64,000 bases of DNA from the NCBI RefSeq assembly GCF_001570545.1, contig NZ_BBXD01000010.1, positions 558,001 through 622,000 on the forward strand, given 5' to 3'. The DNA comes from Herbidospora mongoliensis (GTDB taxonomy: Bacteria; Actinomycetota; Actinomycetes; Streptosporangiales; Streptosporangiaceae). Shown here piece after piece: positions 60,542 to 64,000 of the stretch (positions are counted from its first letter, which is position 1; every line of letters starts with the position of its first letter). The position numbers and the translations under genes were made by a program. The notes beneath the pieces were generated by a model, which saw nothing but the letters and a program-made list of their open reading frames with translations, ran no database searches and had not been told where the DNA came from.

Positions 60542-61654
60542 ATGAGTTCCCGTCCGGTGCCGCTCATTCCCCCTCGGCTCCGCGCGATTTTGGTGCGGGT
60601 CCCGTTTCTGGTGCCGATCGTCCGGTTCGTAAGGAAGAGTTCGTCGAAAGATAGCCATCTGCTGATCGCCCTGGTCGTCGTGAGCCTGCTCATCGGAGTG
60701 CTCGGCGTCCAGGTCTCGACGCGTTGGTTCTCGCCGTCGCTGCTCATCCTGGTGACTCTCGCCGGCGGGCTCCAGCTGCGTCTGCGCAGCCTGGCGGCCC
60801 TGCTGGTCGCCGTCGCCGCGTCGGTCACCTATCTGGGGATCACCTACGGGGCCCGGCAGGTCGGGCCCGGCTATCTGCTGACCATGGGCTTCACGGTCGT
60901 GCTCGCCTGGCTGATGGCGCGCACCCGGGGCACGCTCGGCGTGCAGGGGCTGCGCGGCGACGCGATGCTGCTGGAACTGCGCGACCGGCTGAAGAAACAG
61001 AGTGAGCTGCCCTCCTTCCCGAAGGCGTGGGGCGGCAAGGTCGTGCTCAAACAGGCCGGCGGGTCGTCGTTCGGCGGCGACTTCGTGGTCTCCATGCGCG
61101 AGGGGACACGGGTCGAGCTCGCCGTGGTCGACGTCTCGGGCAAGGGCATCGACGCGGGCACCCGAGCCCTTCTTCTCTCCGGCACGTTCGGCGGCCTCCT
61201 CGGCTCGGTGACCGACTTCCTCGGGGCGTGCAACGCCTACCTGCGGCGTCAGCGCGAGGGCGAGGGGTTCGTCACGGCCGTCCACCTGAGCCTCGACCTG
61301 GCCACCGGCGCTTATGAGATCACCTCCGCGGGCCACCCGCCCGTCGTGAAGTTCGACTCCGGCACCGGCACCTGGCGGGTCTCGGCCGCCAAGGGTGTCG
61401 TGCTCGGGGTGGTGCCCGATCTGGCCTGCGAGCCTGACCGGGGCACCCTGCGCAAGGGCGACGCCCTGATGCTCTACACCGACGGGCTGATCGAGCAGCC
61501 GGGGCGCGACATCGACGCCGGCCTCGACAAGCTGCTCGGCGAGGCCGAACGGCTGCTGCCCGGCGGGTTCTCCAAGAGCGCCCGCCAGCTCGTGACCGCG
61601 ATGTCGTCGGGTCACAACGACGACTGCGCCCTCGTTCTCATCTGGCGACCGTGA
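60542..61654 (+). CDS. Membrane PP2C-type phosphatase (SpoIIE domain)
   Basis: 370 residues. N-terminal membrane region with about four helices (40-62, 66-82, 86-102, 110-128), then a PP2C/SpoIIE phosphatase domain (about 165-370): SFGGDFVVSM, VVDVSGKGIDAGTRALLL, ITSAGHPPVVKF, LMLYTDGLIE, HNDDCALVLI, with the metal Asp residues present. Such proteins usually dephosphorylate anti-sigma-factor antagonists and so activate stress sigma factors. No PAS or GAF sensor; the membrane part may sense. Strong terminator downstream. Confidence 0.92.
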   Translation: MSSRPVPLIPPRLRAILVRVPFLVPIVRFVRKSSSKDSHLLIALVVVSLLIGVLGVQVSTRWFSPSLLILVTLAGGLQLRLRSLAALLVAVAASVTYLGITYGARQVGPGYLLTMGFTVVLAWLMARTRGTLGVQGLRGDAMLLELRDRLKKQSELPSFPKAWGGKVVLKQAGGSSFGGDFVVSMREGTRVELAVVDVSGKGIDAGTRALLLSGTFGGLLGSVTDFLGACNAYLRRQREGEGFVTAVHLSLDLATGAYEITSAGHPPVVKFDSGTGTWRVSAAKGVVLGVVPDLACEPDRGTLRKGDALMLYTDGLIEQPGRDIDAGLDKLLGEAERLLPGGFSKSARQLVTAMSSGHNDDCALVLIWRP

Positions 61655-61774
61655 CTTTCATCATGGCTTTCTGTGTATAGACAGTCACTGGCCGTGCTTG
61701 ACGGCAATTGAGACTCTTGATCCGGTCGCCGGCGGTACGGGGGTGTCGCCGGAGTGCGGCCCCATTCAGGGTCC

Positions 61775-61820
61775 CCGGGCCTCCTCAGGTTGGCGGCGCG
61801 GCTCACCTGCGGAGGCCCGG
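61775..61820. terminator. Bidirectional terminator
   Basis: CCGGGCCTCC (61775-61784) / GGAGGCCCGG (61811-61820) with a second inner stem AGGT/ACCT. It lies between convergent genes, five bases from the stop of the response regulator. Confidence 0.75.
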
Positions 61821-61824
61821 CCCC

Positions 61825-62430
61825 TTATAACCAGCCTGAGTCGCTGGCGATCCGGACCGCGTCGACCCGGTTCCTCGCTCCGGTCTTGCACATGATGCGA
61901 GACAGATGGTTGCGGACGGTCCCCACCGACAGATAGAGCTCGTCGGCGATCTCCTTCGACCGCGCCCCCTGCGCGGCGATGCGCAGCACGTCGAGCTCGC
62001 GCCGGGTCAGCGGGTTCTCCGCCGTCTGGAGCGCGGCCACGGCCAGGTCGGAGTCGATCGCCCGGCGCCCCGCCGCGATCAGCCGGATGCCCTCGGCCAG
62101 CTTCTCGGGCCCGGCCTCGGTGCCCATGAAGCCCAGCGCCTTGGCCGCGAACGCCCGGCGCACCTGCCCAGGGTTGGCCTGAGAGGAAAGGATCATCACC
62201 CGGCACGCGGGCATCTTCTCGAGGAGGCGGGTCGCGGCCGTGAGACCGCCCATGGCGGGCAGGTCGATGTTGATCACAGCAGTGTCGGGCCGGAGCCGGA
62301 GCGCGGCCGGGATGGCGTCCTCCCCCGAGGCCACCCCCGCCACGACTTCGAGATCGCTCTCCCCGTTGAGGGACGCGACCAGGCCATGCCGGACGAAAGG
62401 AAGGTGCTCGGCCACCAAGATCCTGATCAT
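61825..62430 (-). CDS. DesR-like response regulator with atypical receiver
   Basis: 201 residues from ATG 62430. Receiver: IRILVAEHLPFVRHG has Glu-His where the acidic pair Asp-Asp is expected; Asp56 remains in AVINIDLPAMGG; the beta-5 Lys is lost (LGFMGTEAGPEKL). The C-terminal LuxR HTH is normal (LTRRELDVLRIAAQGARSKEIADELY, SVGTVRNHLSRIM). The loss of pocket and lysine suggests phosphorylation-independent control or a different signal. No kinase is adjacent. Divergent from the rip1/rseP gene. Confidence 0.88.
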   Translation of the reverse strand: MIRILVAEHLPFVRHGLVASLNGESDLEVVAGVASGEDAIPAALRLRPDTAVINIDLPAMGGLTAATRLLEKMPACRVMILSSQANPGQVRRAFAAKALGFMGTEAGPEKLAEGIRLIAAGRRAIDSDLAVAALQTAENPLTRRELDVLRIAAQGARSKEIADELYLSVGTVRNHLSRIMCKTGARNRVDAVRIASDSGWL

Positions 62431-62616
62431 GAGCCCCCATTTCATACCTCAGGGTGATCGGCCAGACGCACAGTGTCATTGAAGTCTCTACGTTCGGCAA
62501 ACCGACCGCAAGTTGCCAGGGAGAAATACCCGCGAATGTGGACACGACTGGACGCCGGACGGCGTGGGCTACTCTCAAGGCGAGACTGATTTTCCGCCTG
62601 CCGGGGGTATGCGCCG

Positions 62617-63918
62617 ATGAGCTGGCAGTTCGTTGCCGGGTTCGTGATCCTGTTCGTCGGCCTGTTGGTGTCGATCGCCCTCCACGAGATCGGCCACCTC
62701 GTGCCGGCCAAGATCTTCGGTGTGCGCGTCACCCAATACATGGTGGGCTTCGGGTCCACCATGTGGTCGCGCAGGCGCGGCGAGACCGAATACGGCATCA
62801 AGTGGATCCCGATGGGCGGCTACATCCGCATGATCGGGATGCTGCCGCCACGCCCGAGCGACGACCCGAACAAACTGCGGTCGATCTCCACCGGGCCGTG
62901 GCAGGGCCTCATCGAGAACGCCCGCCAGGTCGCAGGCGAGGAGATCAAGCCCGGCGACGAGAGCCGGGTCTTCTACCGCAAGCCGTGGTGGCAGAAGGTC
63001 ATCATCATGTCCGGCGGGCCGTTCATGAACTTCGTGCTGGCCTTCGTGCTGTTCGCGATCGTCATGATGGGCTTCGGCGTGACCGTGCTGAAGCCGACCG
63101 TCAACGGCGTCAGCCCGTGTGTGGTCCCGGCCTCCCAGGCCAACCGCGACTGCAAGCCGACCGACCCGAAGACGCCCGCCCTCGCGGCCGGGCTGCAGAA
63201 GGGCGACAAGTTCGTCTCCATCGACGGCAAGCCGGTGCCCACGTGGGAAGCCGCGACGGCGACCATCCGGGCGCACGGCGCGGGGCCGGTCCCCATCGTC
63301 ATCGAGCGGGGCGGCGAGCAGCAGACCGTGACCGTGAACCTGATCGCCACCGAGCGGCCCGACCTGGAAGACCCCAGCAAGGTCGTCCAGAACGTCGGCT
63401 TCCTCGGGGTCGAGCCGACCCAGGTGATCGAGCGCCAGGGCCCGGGTTACGTCGCCGCCGAGATGTGGGACATGACCACCCGGACCGCCGTGTCGATGGT
63501 CGACATCCCGTCCAAGATGGTCGGCGTCTGGCACGCCGCCTTCTCCGGCGAGGAGCGCGACCGCAACGGGCCGATCGGCATCGTCGGCGCGGGACGGCTC
63601 GGCGGCGAGATCGCCGCCTCGGCCGCGCCGCTCGAGAACAAGATCGTCATCTTCATCAACCTGCTGGCCGGGCTGAACCTGGCGATCGGCATCTTCAACC
63701 TGGTCCCGCTGCTGCCGCTCGACGGCGGCCACATCGCGGGCGGCCTGTGGGAGGGCCTGAAGCGCGGCTTCGCCCGCCTCACCCGGCGGCCCGCGCCCGG
63801 CTACGTCGACGTGGCCAAGGCGCTGCCGCTGACCTACGCGATGGCGGTGGTGCTGCTCTTCATGGGCGGCCTGCTGATCTTCGCCGACATCGTCAACCCC
63901 ATCAGGCTGAGCGGCTAG
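62617..63918 (+). CDS. rseP: Site-2 intramembrane protease (Rip1/RseP)
   Basis: 433 residues. Zinc motif HEIGH (His23, Glu24, His27) in the first membrane helix, third ligand Asp369 in PLDGGH, PDZ domain about 180-270 (AGLQKGDKFVSIDGKPV), and four membrane helices (about 5-25, 128-152, 345-368, 405-428). It cleaves anti-sigma factors within the membrane; in mycobacteria Rip1 acts on anti-SigK/L/M. The substrates could include the CU044_5270-type protein near the left end of the window, but that is speculation. Confidence 0.95.
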   Translation: MSWQFVAGFVILFVGLLVSIALHEIGHLVPAKIFGVRVTQYMVGFGSTMWSRRRGETEYGIKWIPMGGYIRMIGMLPPRPSDDPNKLRSISTGPWQGLIENARQVAGEEIKPGDESRVFYRKPWWQKVIIMSGGPFMNFVLAFVLFAIVMMGFGVTVLKPTVNGVSPCVVPASQANRDCKPTDPKTPALAAGLQKGDKFVSIDGKPVPTWEAATATIRAHGAGPVPIVIERGGEQQTVTVNLIATERPDLEDPSKVVQNVGFLGVEPTQVIERQGPGYVAAEMWDMTTRTAVSMVDIPSKMVGVWHAAFSGEERDRNGPIGIVGAGRLGGEIAASAAPLENKIVIFINLLAGLNLAIGIFNLVPLLPLDGGHIAGGLWEGLKRGFARLTRRPAPGYVDVAKALPLTYAMAVVLLFMGGLLIFADIVNPIRLSG

Positions 63919-64000
63919 CTACTCGCCGGTCGCGCCGTCGATCCGCTCGCGGAGCAGGTCGGCGTGGCCGTTGTGGCGGGCGTACTCCTCGAGCATGTGG
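63919..64000 (-). CDS. DinB/DUF664-like protein, 3' end only
   Basis: The last 26 codons of a minus-strand gene running off the right edge: HMLEEYARHNGHADLLRERI followed by DGATGE-stop. The H-N-G-H-A-D-LLRE-x-IDG ending is typical of the DinB superfamily DUF664 (metal-dependent mycothiol or bacillithiol transferases). It ends one base from the rseP stop. Only the family can be suggested. Confidence 0.7.
   Translation of the reverse strand, partial: HMLEEYARHNGHADLLRERIDGATGE

Overview
The window is a stretch of chromosome from a very GC-rich actinomycete. Evidence for this: strong G/C bias at third codon positions, very rare TTA codons, an F420-type luciferase-like oxidoreductase, a mycothiol-type DsbA-fold reductase, an Eis acetyltransferase, a group II truncated haemoglobin next to an alpha-glucosidase, and many promoters of the form TANNNT followed 6-7 bases later by the start codon (leaderless genes). 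The paired dynamin-like GTPases resemble the sporulation pair of Streptomyces, so a filamentous, sporulating lineage (Streptosporangiales-like) is my inference. I see no phage, insertion sequence, CRISPR array, tRNA or rRNA.

Layout. 1-9 kb: regulators (two LuxR-type response regulators, an HTH protein, an ECF sigma factor with its coupled membrane protein), a secreted cutinase with CARDB repeats, a lipoprotein and an LLM oxidoreductase. 8.9-12.3 kb: lactate-utilisation operon lutABC with a divergent FadR-family repressor and two perfect operator copies between them. 12.3-20 kb: cobalamin/siroheme genes (CbiX, CobC, CobT, CysG) with a ureohydrolase coupled to cobT and a CHRD protein. 20-24 kb: dynamin pair translationally coupled to cysG, then ssb with two DnaA boxes upstream. 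24.6-33.9 kb: diguanylate cyclase, EttA, small metabolic genes, an SDR/HxlR pair, glbO-aglA and an MscS channel.

34.3-39.4 kb is the most unusual part: an HTH-TPR regulator with a coupled GNAT, then a 24-residue basic peptide gene overlapping by GTGA a TPR protein with a degenerate ATPase domain, which overlaps by GTGA a truncated MFS transporter. This looks like a peptide-based signalling or maturation cassette that I cannot assign to a known family; it also carries four TTA codons. 39.5-48.5 kb: Nudix, PurU, a 90-bp-period repeat patch, prolyl oligopeptidase, HNH nuclease, GNAT, FmdB zinc ribbon, beta-lactamase-fold protein, WYL protein and IlvD with a 22-bp perfect palindrome in its 5' region. 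48.5-64 kb: NERD protein, amidase, PepN, a DsbA-fold reductase with a SigR/SigH-type promoter, aldehyde and UDP-sugar dehydrogenases, peptide deformylase, RpiB, Eis, a SpoIIE phosphatase, an atypical response regulator, the site-2 protease Rip1/RseP and the end of a DinB-like gene. From memory, the ettA/ssb, glbO/aglA and pepN/reductase/rpiB neighbourhoods mirror the Rv2465c-Rv2478c region of Mycobacterium tuberculosis, interrupted here by large insertions.

Limits: everything was read by eye. Start codons were chosen from Shine-Dalgarno sites, leaderless promoters and family N-termini; regulatory sites are sequence matches, not measurements.
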